The notes beneath the pieces were generated by a model that worked only from the letters and a program-made list of their open reading frames with translations, was not told the DNA's origin and did not search any database. A stretch of 64,000 nt of DNA from JBHIBC01 sp046758905. Lineage in GTDB: Bacteria; Acidobacteriota; Polarisedimenticolia; Gp22-AA2. Both the position numbers and the translations under genes were made by a program. Positions 26,113-34,867 of the stretch are shown piece by piece (positions within the stretch are counted from its first letter, which is position 1; the number at the start of each line of letters is the position of its first letter). The stretch is from contig JBHIBC010000001.1 in assembly GCA_046758905.1 (NCBI GenBank), positions 1-64,000 on the forward strand, written 5' to 3'.

Positions 26113-27216
26113 ATGAACTACTACGACGTGCTCGGGGTGGGTCGCACGGCCCGCCCCGCGGAGATCAAGCGCGCCTACCGCAAACTGGCGCGGAAGTACC
26201 ACCCGGACCTGAACCCGGGCGACCGGGTGGCCGAGGAGCGCTTCAAGCGGGCGACGGAGGCGTACGAGACGCTGATCGACTCGAAGCGGCGCCGAGCCTA
26301 CGATCTGCGCCTCGAGATGGGCGGCGTGCCGTTCTCGGAGGGCTTCTCGGCGGGCGATTTCGAGTCAGCGTTCGACCTAGGCGATCTCGGCGGGCCGGGC
26401 GGATTCTCCTCCTTCTTCGCCGATTTCTTCGCCGGGCGGGGCGGGGAGCCCGAGCGGCGCGGCGGGGCGCGCCGCGGCGAGGACCTCACCCACTCCGTGC
26501 GCGTCTCCTTCTTCGACGCGCTGCGCGGCCTGACGACCGACCTGACGATCGACGCCGAGTCGGCCTGTCCGCGCTGCAACGGCGCCGGGACCGTGCCCTC
26601 CCGGATCCGCCGTCCCTGTCCCGATTGCGCCGGGACCGGGCGCGTCAGCCACGTCTCCGGGCTGTTGCGCTTCGCATCGACGTGCCGCCGGTGCGGCGGC
26701 GAGGGTTCGCTCGGCACCGAGGGGTGCGCCAACTGCCGCGGCAGCGGCGTGCTGACCCGGCGCGACACCATCCGGGTCCACATCCCGGCGGGGGTCGACA
26801 ACGGGTCGCGGGTGCGCGTGCCGGGCCGGGGTCGGGCGGGACGCAACGGCGGCCCTCCGGGGGATCTCTACATCATCACCAGCGTGGAGCCGCACCCGTT
26901 CTTCAAGAGGATCGGTGATAATATCTTCTGCACCGTGCCGATCACGGTGAGCGAGGCGGCGCTGGGCGCGCGACTCGAGGTCCCCACGGTCGACGGGAAG
27001 TCCGGGATTCGGGTCCCTCCGGGCACTCAGAGCGGTCAGAAGTTCAGGATACGCGGCAAAGGCGCGCCCTCGCTCCGCGGCAGCGGCCGCGGCGATCAGT
27101 ACGTCGAGGTGCGCGTCGCCACTCCGTCCGCCGTGGACGAGCGGACCCGGCGCCTGCTCAGGGAGCTGGGCGTGCTGAATCCCGGGGAGGAGATACGCCG
27201 CGGCATCCCGGTGTGA
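26113..27216 (+). CDS. dnaJ: co-chaperone DnaJ (Hsp40)
   Basis: A 367-residue type I J-protein. The J domain (1-65) has YYDVLGVGRTARPAEIKRAY and the HPD tripeptide in KYHPDLNPGD. A Gly/Phe-rich region (around 75-110) follows. The zinc domain has all four CxxCxGxG motifs: CPRCNGAG, CPDCAGTG, CRRCGGEG and CANCRGSG. The C-terminal beta-sandwich domains contain VDNGSRVRVPGRG and GAPSLRGSGRGDQYVEV. It stimulates DnaK ATP hydrolysis and delivers substrates. The ATG has an upstream GGGG stretch. hspR follows after 27 bp. Confidence 0.97.
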   Translation: MNYYDVLGVGRTARPAEIKRAYRKLARKYHPDLNPGDRVAEERFKRATEAYETLIDSKRRRAYDLRLEMGGVPFSEGFSAGDFESAFDLGDLGGPGGFSSFFADFFAGRGGEPERRGGARRGEDLTHSVRVSFFDALRGLTTDLTIDAESACPRCNGAGTVPSRIRRPCPDCAGTGRVSHVSGLLRFASTCRRCGGEGSLGTEGCANCRGSGVLTRRDTIRVHIPAGVDNGSRVRVPGRGRAGRNGGPPGDLYIITSVEPHPFFKRIGDNIFCTVPITVSEAALGARLEVPTVDGKSGIRVPPGTQSGQKFRIRGKGAPSLRGSGRGDQYVEVRVATPSAVDERTRRLLRELGVLNPGEEIRRGIPV

Positions 27217-27243
27217 AGGTCCCCGGGGGCGAGGAGGTCGGGG

Positions 27244-27636
27244 ATGGCCCGCAGGAAGGGCGGAGCCTACTACATGATCAGCGTCGTCGCGAAGCAGTTC
27301 GAGGTCCACCCGCAGACGCTGAGGCTTTACGAGCGCGAGGGGCTCCTCAAGCCGTCGCGCACCCAGGGCAACACCCGGCTCTACTCCGACAAGGATCTCG
27401 AGACGCTGTCGTTCATTCTCAGCCTGACCCGCGACCTCGGGGTGAACCTCGCCGGCGTCGAGATCATCATGAACATGCGCCGCAGGATGGAGTCGATGCA
27501 GGCCGAGCTCGACCGGTTCGTCGCCGGCCTGAAGGAGGAGCTCAAGAGCCGCCAGCGGGGCGAGGCGCAGGCGGCGTCGCAGGCCCTGGTCCGGGTCGGC
27601 CGTCCGGGGCGGATCGTCAAGGTTCAGAAGGGGTGA
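27244..27636 (+). CDS. hspR: heat-shock repressor HspR (MerR family)
   Basis: A 130-residue MerR-type regulator with an N-terminal winged helix-turn-helix (YMISVVAKQFEVHPQTLRLY, EREGLLKPSRTQGNTRLYSD) and a short coiled-coil C-terminus (around 75-105). There is no effector-binding domain. The sequence and its place directly behind dnaJ match HspR, which in Streptomyces and Helicobacter represses the dnaK operon by binding HAIR sequences with DnaK as co-repressor. A HAIR-like site overlaps the dnaK promoter here. The C-terminus (GRPGRIVKVQKG) is basic. Confidence 0.88.
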   Translation: MARRKGGAYYMISVVAKQFEVHPQTLRLYEREGLLKPSRTQGNTRLYSDKDLETLSFILSLTRDLGVNLAGVEIIMNMRRRMESMQAELDRFVAGLKEELKSRQRGEAQAASQALVRVGRPGRIVKVQKG

Positions 27637-27639
27637 TGG

Positions 27640-28503
27640 GTGGAGCAGGAACGGTCCTCTGGAAGGAAGACCTCGTCCTCTTCGGAGACCCTGAAGAAAT
27701 ACCTCCAGGAGATCTCGAAGCTGCCCCGGATCACGGCCGACGACGAGAAGGTCCTCGGGGAGCGGATCCAGAAGGGCGACCGGGCGGCGCTGCGGAAGCT
27801 GGTCGAGGCCAATCTCCGCTTCGTCGTCAGTTTCGCGAAGAAGTACCGCAACTGCGGCCTGTCGTTTCTGGATCTCATCAATGAGGGCAACATCGGCCTG
27901 ATCGAGGCCGCCAAGCGCTTCAACCCGCAGAAGAACGTCAAGTTCATCACCTACGCAGTCTGGTGGGTGCGACAGGCGATCATCCACGCCCTGTCGGATC
28001 AGAGCGGCGCCTTCCGCCTGCCCCAGAAGCAGGCCAATCTCCTGTATCGGATCGGCCGCACCATCTCCCAGCTGACGCTGGACCTGGAGCGCCACCCGAC
28101 CGCCGAGGAGATCGCGCGCAAGCTCGACGTCCAGGTGGAGGAGGTGGTGAGCCTGCTGCAGGTCGCCGACGAGAACGTGTCCCTGTCGACCGTGATCGAC
28201 GAGGAGCACGAGTTCCACCTCTCCGACAAGCTCGAGCAGGACGTGATCCCCGCGGCCGACGTGGCGCTCCTGAAGTCCTCGCTGAAGGATCACCTGTACG
28301 CCTGTCTGGACGAGCTGGATCCCAAGGAGCAGAAGGTCCTCAGGCTGCGGTTCGGCCTGGAGGAGGACGAGCCCAAGACCCTGAAGGAGATCGGCGAGAT
28401 GATGGGGCTGTCGCGGGAGCGCATCCGGCAGATCGAGGCCCAGGCCCTCGAGAAGCTGAACCGCTCTCAGAAGTGCCAGCAGCTCCAAGGTTACCTGAAC
28501 TGA
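27640..28503 (+). CDS. sigma-70 family RNA polymerase sigma factor (RpoD/SigA-related)
   Basis: A 287-residue sigma factor lacking region 1.1. Region 1.2 (LKKYLQEISKLPRITADDE), region 2 with the -10 recognition helix (NEGNIGLIEAAKRFNPQ, ITYAVWWVRQAI), region 3 (LDLERHPTAEEIARKLDV) and region 4 with the helix-turn-helix (TLKEIGEMMGLSRERIRQIE) are all present. Its small size and lack of an N-terminal extension point to a group 2 (alternative) sigma rather than the housekeeping one. There is no RpoH box. The start is GTG at 27640, 3 bp after hspR. Its place in the heat-shock operon suggests stress-dependent supply. Confidence 0.86.
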   Translation: MEQERSSGRKTSSSSETLKKYLQEISKLPRITADDEKVLGERIQKGDRAALRKLVEANLRFVVSFAKKYRNCGLSFLDLINEGNIGLIEAAKRFNPQKNVKFITYAVWWVRQAIIHALSDQSGAFRLPQKQANLLYRIGRTISQLTLDLERHPTAEEIARKLDVQVEEVVSLLQVADENVSLSTVIDEEHEFHLSDKLEQDVIPAADVALLKSSLKDHLYACLDELDPKEQKVLRLRFGLEEDEPKTLKEIGEMMGLSRERIRQIEAQALEKLNRSQKCQQLQGYLN

Positions 28504-28524
28504 GGTCCGGAGGCACTCACCCAG

Positions 28525-29310
28525 ATGAGCGACGCCCGATCCCCCACCTGCGACCGCTGCGGCGGCACCGGGTTCATCATCCTGGAGGGCGACGGAGTGA
28601 GCCGGGCCCGCCCGTGCGGCTGCAGGCGTCGACCGGGAGAGCCCGCGGGGGCGCAGGCCCTGCTGGAGATCGCCCGCGTGCCGCCCCGTTACCGGGAGTG
28701 CGAGTTCGAGAACTTCGACGCCTACGGCCGGAGCGCCTTCTCGCTGGCCGCCGCCAAGTCGGTGGCGGCGCGCTACGTGGAGGAGTATCCACTGAACGAC
28801 AGCGGGCTCCTGTTCATGGGGCCGCCCGGGGTGGGCAAGACCCACATCGCCGTCGCGACGCTGCGGCGGCTCATGCTCGAGAAGGGTGTGCCGTGCCTGT
28901 TCTGTGACGTCCAGGACCTGCTCCGGCAGCTGCAGGCGACCTTCGACCGCCAGTCGGGGATGAGCCAGCTCGAGCTGTTGCAGCCGGTGCTGTCGATCGA
29001 GGTGGTGCTGCTCGACGATTTGGGCGGACGGCAGTTCAGCCCCTGGCTCGAGGAGACCCTGGCGCACATCGTTACGACCCGGTACAACGAGAGGAAGGCC
29101 ACCCTGGTCACGACGAACTACCTCGACCGGCCGGGGGAGGCGAGGACGCCGACGCTCGGGGACCGCATCGGCCCGCGCGTGCGCTCCCGCCTGCACGAGA
29201 TGTGCCATCTGGTCCTGATCGAGGCGCCCGACTTCAGGATGGAGGTGAAGCGGGCCGACCACTATCCCGTCCCCACGAGGACCCCGCCCCGGACGGAGGG
29301 CCAGCCATGA
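28525..29310 (+). CDS. DnaC/IstB-like AAA+ ATPase with N-terminal zinc motif
   Basis: A 261-residue AAA+ protein of the DnaC/DnaI/IstB group. An N-terminal Cys cluster (C9, C12, C31, C33: CDRCGGTG and PCGC) may bind zinc. The ATPase has Walker A MGPPGVGKTH (around 98-107), Walker B VVLLDDLGG, sensor 1 TTNYLD and an Arg-rich sensor 2 region (IGPRVRSRLHEM). The group includes replicative helicase loaders and transposition helpers. No transposase is adjacent, so a chromosomal helicase-loader role is more likely. It lies 21 bp behind the sigma gene, and its TGA overlaps the thiolase ATG. Confidence 0.82.
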   Translation: MSDARSPTCDRCGGTGFIILEGDGVSRARPCGCRRRPGEPAGAQALLEIARVPPRYRECEFENFDAYGRSAFSLAAAKSVAARYVEEYPLNDSGLLFMGPPGVGKTHIAVATLRRLMLEKGVPCLFCDVQDLLRQLQATFDRQSGMSQLELLQPVLSIEVVLLDDLGGRQFSPWLEETLAHIVTTRYNERKATLVTTNYLDRPGEARTPTLGDRIGPRVRSRLHEMCHLVLIEAPDFRMEVKRADHYPVPTRTPPRTEGQP

Positions 29311-30548
29311 AAGGCAGGACGTACGACGCGGTCATCGTGGCGGGCGCGCGCACGCCGATGGCGGAATACAACACGCACTTCCGCGACATCTCGGAGACCG
29401 AGCTGGGCGGGATCGCGGCCCGCGCGGCCCTGGCCCGATCCGGGATCGACCCGGGCCGGGTGGACCACGTGGTGTTCGGGAACGCCGTCCAGACCAGCGC
29501 CAACGCCTGCTACGGCGCCCGGCACGTCGGGCTGAAGGCCGGCCTGCCGGAGAGGGTGCCGGCCCTGACGGTCAACCGGCTGTGCGGGTCCGGGCTGCAG
29601 GCCATCGTGACGGCGGCTCAGTGGATCGCCCTCGGCGAGGCGGAGGCGGTCCTCGCCGGCGGCATGGAGAACATGACCCAGTCGCCGCACGTGGCGCGTG
29701 GACTGCGCTCGGGACGCAGGATGGGACACCTGGCTCTGGAGGACAGCCTGGTGGCCGCCCTGCTGGACGCGCAGTGCGGCTTCTCGATGTCCCAGACGGC
29801 GGAGAACCTGGCGCGGGAGCGGGGCGTGTCGCGGGAGGACGCGGACCGGTTCGCGCTGCGCAGCCAGCGCGCCGCCGAGGCCGCCTGGCGCGCCGGGAAG
29901 CACGGGGAGGAGATCGTGCCCGTCACGGTGCGCGAGCGGGGGGAGGAGATCGTGGTCGACGCGGACAACCATCGCCGCCCGGACACCACTCTGGAGGAGC
30001 TGGCGAGGCTGCCGGCCGCCTTCGGCGGGAGCGGCCACGTGACGGCCGGCAACGCCTCGGGGATCGTGGACGGGGCGGCGGCGGTGATGGTGGTCTCGCC
30101 GGCCCTCGCGCGCAGCCTGGGCGCGCGCCCCCTGGGAAGGGTGGTGGCGCACGCGGAGTCGGGCGTTCCCCCGCGGATCATGGGGATCGGGCCGGTGCCC
30201 AGCATCCGCGCCGCCCTACAGACCGCGGGCCTGTCGCTCCGGGAGATCGATCTGTTCGAGATCAACGAGGCGTTCGCGGCCCAGTACGTCGCGGTCGAGA
30301 AGGAGCTGGGGCTGGATCGGGAGCGCGTCAACGTCAACGGCGGCGCCGTGGCGCTCGGCCACCCGCTCGGCGCCACCGGCACGCGGCTGGCCCTCACCCT
30401 CCTGCTCGAGCTGCGGCGGCGCGGGGGGCGGTACGGCGTCGCCAGCGCCTGCATCGGGGGCGGTCAGGGGATCGCCGTCGTGGTCGAGGCCGCGTCCGAC
30501 GGCGCCGGCGCGCAGGTCGGCCGCCGCGGGACGTCGTCGAGTCGATAG
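29307..30548 (+). CDS. acetyl-CoA C-acyltransferase (thiolase)
   Basis: A 413-residue thiolase that condenses or cleaves acetyl-CoA and acyl-CoA. Acyl-accepting Cys93 is in VNRLCGSGLQ, the catalytic His in GGAVALGHPLGATG (around 350) and the second Cys in ACIGGGQGIAVV (around 385). NEAFAAQYVAVEKELGLD is also typical of class II thiolases. The ATG at 29307 overlaps the upstream stop, and the frame upstream of it is out-of-frame dnaC-like sequence. The tail after about residue 390 (DGAGAQVGRRGTSSSR) is non-conserved. Together with the next two genes it forms a thl-hbd-crt set. Confidence 0.93.
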   Translation: MKGRTYDAVIVAGARTPMAEYNTHFRDISETELGGIAARAALARSGIDPGRVDHVVFGNAVQTSANACYGARHVGLKAGLPERVPALTVNRLCGSGLQAIVTAAQWIALGEAEAVLAGGMENMTQSPHVARGLRSGRRMGHLALEDSLVAALLDAQCGFSMSQTAENLARERGVSREDADRFALRSQRAAEAAWRAGKHGEEIVPVTVRERGEEIVVDADNHRRPDTTLEELARLPAAFGGSGHVTAGNASGIVDGAAAVMVVSPALARSLGARPLGRVVAHAESGVPPRIMGIGPVPSIRAALQTAGLSLREIDLFEINEAFAAQYVAVEKELGLDRERVNVNGGAVALGHPLGATGTRLALTLLLELRRRGGRYGVASACIGGGQGIAVVVEAASDGAGAQVGRRGTSSSR

Positions 30549-30561
30549 GGAGGTTCGGGCG

Positions 30562-31452
30562 ATGGAGATCCGGAAGGTCGGCGTTCTCGGCTGTGGGCTG
30601 ATGGGATCGGGGATCGCGCAGGTCGCAGCCCAGTCGGGGTTCCCCGCGGTCGTCGTGGAGGTGTCGAGCGAGGCGCTCGACGCGGGGATGAAGCGGATCG
30701 ACGGCTTCCTGGCAGCCGGGGTCAGGAAGGGCAAGGTCCGGCCCGAGGAGAGGGAGGCGACGCTCGGCCGCCTGAAGGGCTCCACCGATCTCGAGTCGGT
30801 CGCGGACTGCGACCTGATCGTGGAGGCGGTGGTGGAGAACCTCGATCTCAAGAAGGAGACCTTCGGCCGCCTGGACGGGATCGCGAAGCGGGAGGCGATC
30901 TTCGCGAGCAACACCTCCTCGCTGTCGATCACCGAGATGGCGGCCTGCACGCGCCGTCCGGGGCGGTTCCTGGGGCTTCATTTCTTCAATCCGGTGCCGC
31001 TGATGAAGCTGGTCGAGGTGGCCCGCACGGCGCTCACCGAGGAGGCGATCGAGGAGGCGGTCGTCGACTTCACGCGGAGGCTGGGGAAGACGCCGATCCG
31101 CACCACGGACCGAACCGGGTTCATCGTCAACCGTCTCCTGGTGCCGTACATCCTGGACGCCATCCGGGGGCTCGAGGAGGGGATCGGCTCGATCGCCGAC
31201 ATCGACCAGGGCATGAAGCTCGGCTGCGGGCATCCGATGGGCCCCCTGACGCTGCTCGACCTGGTCGGCATCGACACGACCTATTTCATCGCCAACATCA
31301 TGTTCGAGGAGTTCCGCGAGCGGCGGTTCGCCCCGCCGCCCCTCATGAAGAGGATGGTGGCGGCCGGGTTCCACGGACGGAAGACAGGCCGGGGCTTCTA
31401 CGACTACAGCGTCGACCCGCCGCGCCCGAACGACTTTCTCGCCTCCCGCTGA
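30562..31452 (+). CDS. hbd: 3-hydroxybutyryl-CoA dehydrogenase
   Basis: A 296-residue NAD(P)-dependent 3-hydroxyacyl-CoA dehydrogenase. The Rossmann fold begins with VGVLGCGLMGSGIAQVAA. ASNTSSLSITEMA and RFLGLHFFNPVPLMKLVEV include the catalytic His and substrate Ser/Asn. The C-terminal domain has DRTGFIVNRLLVPY and HPMGPLTLLDLVGIDT. Size and sequence match the short-chain enzyme of butyrate-type metabolism rather than the large FadB fusion. It follows the thiolase by 13 bp and precedes crotonase by 30 bp. Confidence 0.93.
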   Translation: MEIRKVGVLGCGLMGSGIAQVAAQSGFPAVVVEVSSEALDAGMKRIDGFLAAGVRKGKVRPEEREATLGRLKGSTDLESVADCDLIVEAVVENLDLKKETFGRLDGIAKREAIFASNTSSLSITEMAACTRRPGRFLGLHFFNPVPLMKLVEVARTALTEEAIEEAVVDFTRRLGKTPIRTTDRTGFIVNRLLVPYILDAIRGLEEGIGSIADIDQGMKLGCGHPMGPLTLLDLVGIDTTYFIANIMFEEFRERRFAPPPLMKRMVAAGFHGRKTGRGFYDYSVDPPRPNDFLASR

Positions 31453-31482
31453 GCGGAGCCCGCGGGTGAAGGAGCCGGACAG

Positions 31483-32268
31483 ATGACCACGCCCAGCCGA
31501 GTCCTGTACGATGTCAGTGACCGTGTCGCGCGCCTGACGCTCAATCGTCCGGAGAAGCTCAACGTTCTGGACAGGGCGACGATGCAGGAGATCGACCGCG
31601 CCGTGGCCCGGGCCGGGGAGGACCCGGAGGTGGGCGTCCTGATCGTGACCGGGACGGGGGACAAGGCGTTCGCCGCCGGGGCCGACGTGCAGGAGCTGGC
31701 CTCGCAGGACCCGGTCGAGGGCGCGGCCTTCTCGCGCGCCGGACAGGCGGTCCTCGGGCGCCTCGAGAGGCTCGGCAAGCCCAGCATCGCCGCCATCAAC
31801 GGGTACGCCCTCGGCGGCGGTCTGGAGCTGGCCATGGCGTGCACCATCCGGGTCGCCTCCGAGACGGCGCGACTGGGCCTTCCCGAGACGACCCTGGCGA
31901 TCATCCCGGGGTACGGCGGCACGCAGCGTCTCAGCCGGCTGGTGGGGCGCGGCCGCGCCCTCGAGATGGTCCTGACCGGCGAGGCGATCGACGCCCGGGA
32001 GGCGCACCGCATCGGGCTGGTCGGCCGGGTCGTCCCGGCGGCCGAGCTGCGGCCGACGGTGGAGAGCCTGGCCCGGACCCTGCTCTCGCGCGGGCCGGTG
32101 GCGCTGCGCTACGCGCTCCAGGCGGTGCAGGAGGGCGCGGAGATGACGCAGGAGGAGGGACAGCTCCTGGAATCGAGCCTGTTCGGGCTGACCTGCGCGA
32201 CCGAGGACATGCGCGAGGGGACCCGGTCCTTCCTGGAGAAGCGCAAGCCGACCTATCGGGGACGATAG
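31483..32268 (+). CDS. crt: enoyl-CoA hydratase (crotonase)
   Basis: A 261-residue crotonase-fold enzyme that hydrates 2-enoyl-CoA to 3-hydroxyacyl-CoA. The oxyanion-hole segments FAAGADVQELA and INGYALGGGLELAMAC are present. The catalytic glutamates are the Glu in GGGLELA (around 113) and in LGLPETTLAIIPGYGGTQRL (around 133), as in true hydratases rather than isomerases. AAGTDE-type features of isomerases are absent. SD AAGGAG precedes the ATG. It completes the thl-hbd-crt set, whose partner acyl-CoA dehydrogenase is encoded 4.7 kb downstream in the same run. Confidence 0.91.
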   Translation: MTTPSRVLYDVSDRVARLTLNRPEKLNVLDRATMQEIDRAVARAGEDPEVGVLIVTGTGDKAFAAGADVQELASQDPVEGAAFSRAGQAVLGRLERLGKPSIAAINGYALGGGLELAMACTIRVASETARLGLPETTLAIIPGYGGTQRLSRLVGRGRALEMVLTGEAIDAREAHRIGLVGRVVPAAELRPTVESLARTLLSRGPVALRYALQAVQEGAEMTQEEGQLLESSLFGLTCATEDMREGTRSFLEKRKPTYRGR

Positions 32269-32274
32269 AGCGAG

Positions 32275-34083
32275 ATGACACCGCAAGGCCCTCCGATCCG
32301 AATCCGCTCCGCCGGCACCGTGCGGGCGCTGCGCGTGCTCGTCCTGCTGATCCTCGCCGGCGTCACGCTGGCGCTCGCGGTGACCTACGGACGGCGGGAC
32401 GAGCCGCAGACCGAGATCACCATGGCGCCCGCCGCCCCGGCCCCGGAGGCGGACGGTCCGGTGGTCGACCAGGCCGAGACGTTCGAGATCAGCGGGACCC
32501 GGGAGGGCCGTCCGGCCTTCAGCCTCCGGGCCCGGAGCGTGACCGGCTACGCCGGAGAGCGCAAGCTGCTCGACGGGGTGGAGCTGTCGATCCACGACGA
32601 GCAGGGTGAGTCGATGCGGGTCACGGGCCGGACGGGCCGGTTCGACGCCTCGGCTCGTCGCGCGCAGGTCTCCGGAAACGTCGTCGTCAAGACGACCGAC
32701 GGCCTGTCCCTGCGCACCGGGACCCTGTACTACGACAGCGACCGGGACATGATCTTCACGGCGGACGAGGTGGTCTTCAGGGTGGGCGAGATGGAGGGGC
32801 GGGGGCGGGGCCTGAACTACCTGGTGGCCGAGCGTCAGGTGAAGATCCCGGACCGGGTCACCCTGCGGGCGGCCGCGGGAGAGGGAGGCCAGGGCCTGAC
32901 CGTCACCGCCGGCGACATGGTGGCGCGGCTGAAGGAGGGCACCGCTGCGTTCACGGGGGACGCCCGGCTCCGGCGCGACCGCGACGTCCTGCGGGGGCAC
33001 TACATCCGGCTCACCTTCGACGCGGGGCACCGGCGGGTCACGGGACTGAGCGCCTTCGGCGAGGTCAGCGCCACGGTGGGGCCCGAGATCGGGGGCCGCT
33101 CCAGCGAGCTGCGCGCCGACAGCCTGACCGCCCGGTTCTCCGGGGAGTCCGGGGCGATCGACGAGGCCGACGCCTCCGGCGAGTGCCGCGTGATCAGCGG
33201 GCCCTACCGCTCGCGCAGCCGCACGGCGCGCTACCTCGGCGAGGCGGGCCGCATCGAGCTCCGGGGCGATCCCGTGGTGCTGACCGACCGGGACCGGATA
33301 GCGGCCCAGGAGATCGACCTGCACCTCCATTCCGAGGCGCTGGAGGCGCGGGGGGACGTCCGCACGGTGACCCTCCCGGGAGGGCCGGGGTCCGGGGCGG
33401 TGGCGCCGGGGTTCGGTGCGGGGTCGGCGATGTCCTTCCAGTCCGCGCGGCTGCGGGTCGAGCAGCGGGAGGGCCTGGCGGTCTATTCGGGATCCGCCCG
33501 CGCCTGGCAGGAGGGGAACAGCATCCAGGCCGACGAGATCGTGATCGACCGGGCCGCGCGGCAGCTGCGGGGCCGGGGACGGTCCATGGCCCGCTTCACC
33601 CAGCCGGGACCCCCGCGGCCCGGCCGCGCGGCGCGCCCGGCGGTCACCGCGATCAGCGCCCGCAGCCTGGTCTTCGACGACGCCGCGGGCGTGGGCGCCT
33701 TCCGGGGCAACGTGCGCCTGACCCGCGGCGAGGCCACCCTCACCGCCGACGCCATGGACGCCTACCTGATGGAGGAGGGGGGCCGGCGCGTCCTGGAGCG
33801 GATCGTGGCCACGGGCTCGGTCGCCGTGAAGCAGGGGGAGAGCTTCGGCACGGCCCGGCGGGCGGAGTACCTGAGCCGCGAGGAGGTCCTGATCCTGCAG
33901 GACGAGGAGGGGCTGGCCGAGGTCGTCGACGCGGCCACGGGGCGCACCATGCGGGGGCGAACGTTGACTTTCGATCTGGCGGGCGATAGGATTCTCACTG
34001 AATCCGCGACTGGACGGACACGGATCACGCTGACGCCCGAGGGCAAGGACATTCCCTCCGTTGAACCGAAAACTCCTCATTGA
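32275..34083 (+). CDS. LptC/LptA-like (OstA-fold) lipopolysaccharide transport protein
   Basis: A 602-residue protein with one N-terminal transmembrane helix (around 18-40), as in LptC, followed by a long beta-rich periplasmic part built of OstA/LptA-type repeats. Examples are VTGRTGRFDASARRAQVSGN, GDMVARLKEGTAAFTGDARL, YSGSARAWQEGNSIQADEIV and FRGNVRLTRGEATLTADAMD. The repeats alternate strands that in LptC and LptA form the jelly-roll bridge carrying LPS to the outer membrane. Typical LptC and LptA are each about 190 residues, so this looks like a fused LptC-LptA bridge with extra domains. lptB overlaps its 3' end by 23 bp, supporting the role. Confidence 0.82.
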   Translation: MTPQGPPIRIRSAGTVRALRVLVLLILAGVTLALAVTYGRRDEPQTEITMAPAAPAPEADGPVVDQAETFEISGTREGRPAFSLRARSVTGYAGERKLLDGVELSIHDEQGESMRVTGRTGRFDASARRAQVSGNVVVKTTDGLSLRTGTLYYDSDRDMIFTADEVVFRVGEMEGRGRGLNYLVAERQVKIPDRVTLRAAAGEGGQGLTVTAGDMVARLKEGTAAFTGDARLRRDRDVLRGHYIRLTFDAGHRRVTGLSAFGEVSATVGPEIGGRSSELRADSLTARFSGESGAIDEADASGECRVISGPYRSRSRTARYLGEAGRIELRGDPVVLTDRDRIAAQEIDLHLHSEALEARGDVRTVTLPGGPGSGAVAPGFGAGSAMSFQSARLRVEQREGLAVYSGSARAWQEGNSIQADEIVIDRAARQLRGRGRSMARFTQPGPPRPGRAARPAVTAISARSLVFDDAAGVGAFRGNVRLTRGEATLTADAMDAYLMEEGGRRVLERIVATGSVAVKQGESFGTARRAEYLSREEVLILQDEEGLAEVVDAATGRTMRGRTLTFDLAGDRILTESATGRTRITLTPEGKDIPSVEPKTPH

Positions 34084-34834
34084 GGGCCTCGCCAAGAGCT
34101 ACCACGGGCGCCCGGTCATCCGCGACATCGACATCCAGGTTCGGAGCAGCGAGGTGGTCGGCCTCCTCGGGCCGAACGGGGCCGGCAAGACCACCACCTT
34201 CTACTGCGTCGTCGGCCTCGTGCATCCGGACGCCGGGCGCATCCTCCTCGGGGGACATGATGTCTCCCGCCTGCCGATGTACCTGCGGGCGCGCAGCGGC
34301 ATCAGCTACCTCCCGCAGGAGTCGTCGATCTTCAGGAAGATGACGGTCGAGCAGAACCTGGTCGCCATCCTGGAGACGCTCGACATGCCGCGGGAGGAGA
34401 TCCGCGAGCGGACCGCCGCGGTCCTGGAGGAGCTGAAGATCACTCACCTGGCGCGCAGCCCCGCCTACAACCTCTCGGGGGGCGAGCGGCGCCGCGCCGA
34501 GATCGCCCGGGCCCTGGTGATCTCGCCCTCGTTCATGCTCCTGGACGAGCCGTTCTCGGGGATCGACCCGATCGCGGTTGCGGACATCCAGAAGATCATC
34601 TATCAATTGAAGTGCAAGGGGATCGGGCTGCTCATGACCGACCACAACGTGCAGGAGACCCTGAGGATCTGCGACCGGGCGTACATCATCGCCGAGGGGC
34701 GGATCTTCCGGAAGGGCAGCCCGGACCAGCTCGCGGCCGACCCCGAGGTCCGGGAGATCTACCTGGGGGCCAACTTCAGGCTGGTGGGGCAGGAGCCGGT
34801 GGAGGTCCCTCCGGGGGCCTTCCCGGCGGACTGA
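34061..34834 (+). CDS. lptB: LPS export ABC transporter ATP-binding protein LptB
   Basis: A 257-residue ABC ATPase that powers LPS extraction from the inner membrane with LptFG. Walker A is GPNGAGKTTTFYCVVGLV, the Q-loop region GISYLPQESSIFRKMTVEQN is LptB-typical, the signature is NLSGGERRRAEIARAL, Walker B is FMLLDEPFSGIDP and the switch is LLMTDHNVQETL. The start is TTG at 34061, inside the upstream gene. The gene order lptCA-lptB-rpoN-hpf is the same as in Proteobacteria. lptF and lptG are not in this window. Confidence 0.95.
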   Translation: MNRKLLIEGLAKSYHGRPVIRDIDIQVRSSEVVGLLGPNGAGKTTTFYCVVGLVHPDAGRILLGGHDVSRLPMYLRARSGISYLPQESSIFRKMTVEQNLVAILETLDMPREEIRERTAAVLEELKITHLARSPAYNLSGGERRRAEIARALVISPSFMLLDEPFSGIDPIAVADIQKIIYQLKCKGIGLLMTDHNVQETLRICDRAYIIAEGRIFRKGSPDQLAADPEVREIYLGANFRLVGQEPVEVPPGAFPAD

Positions 34835-34867
34835 GGCGCGGGGGGGTCCGCCGCGGCGGGGGAGACG

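Noticed and set aside
28525..29310. IstB helper of an IS21-type insertion sequence
   Set aside because: No IstA transposase or terminal repeats; embedded in a housekeeping run.
30394..34095. 1233-codon minus-strand open frame opposite hbd, crt and lptCA
   Set aside because: Long antisense frames are expected at this GC content; the protein is low complexity and the plus strand carries three recognised families.
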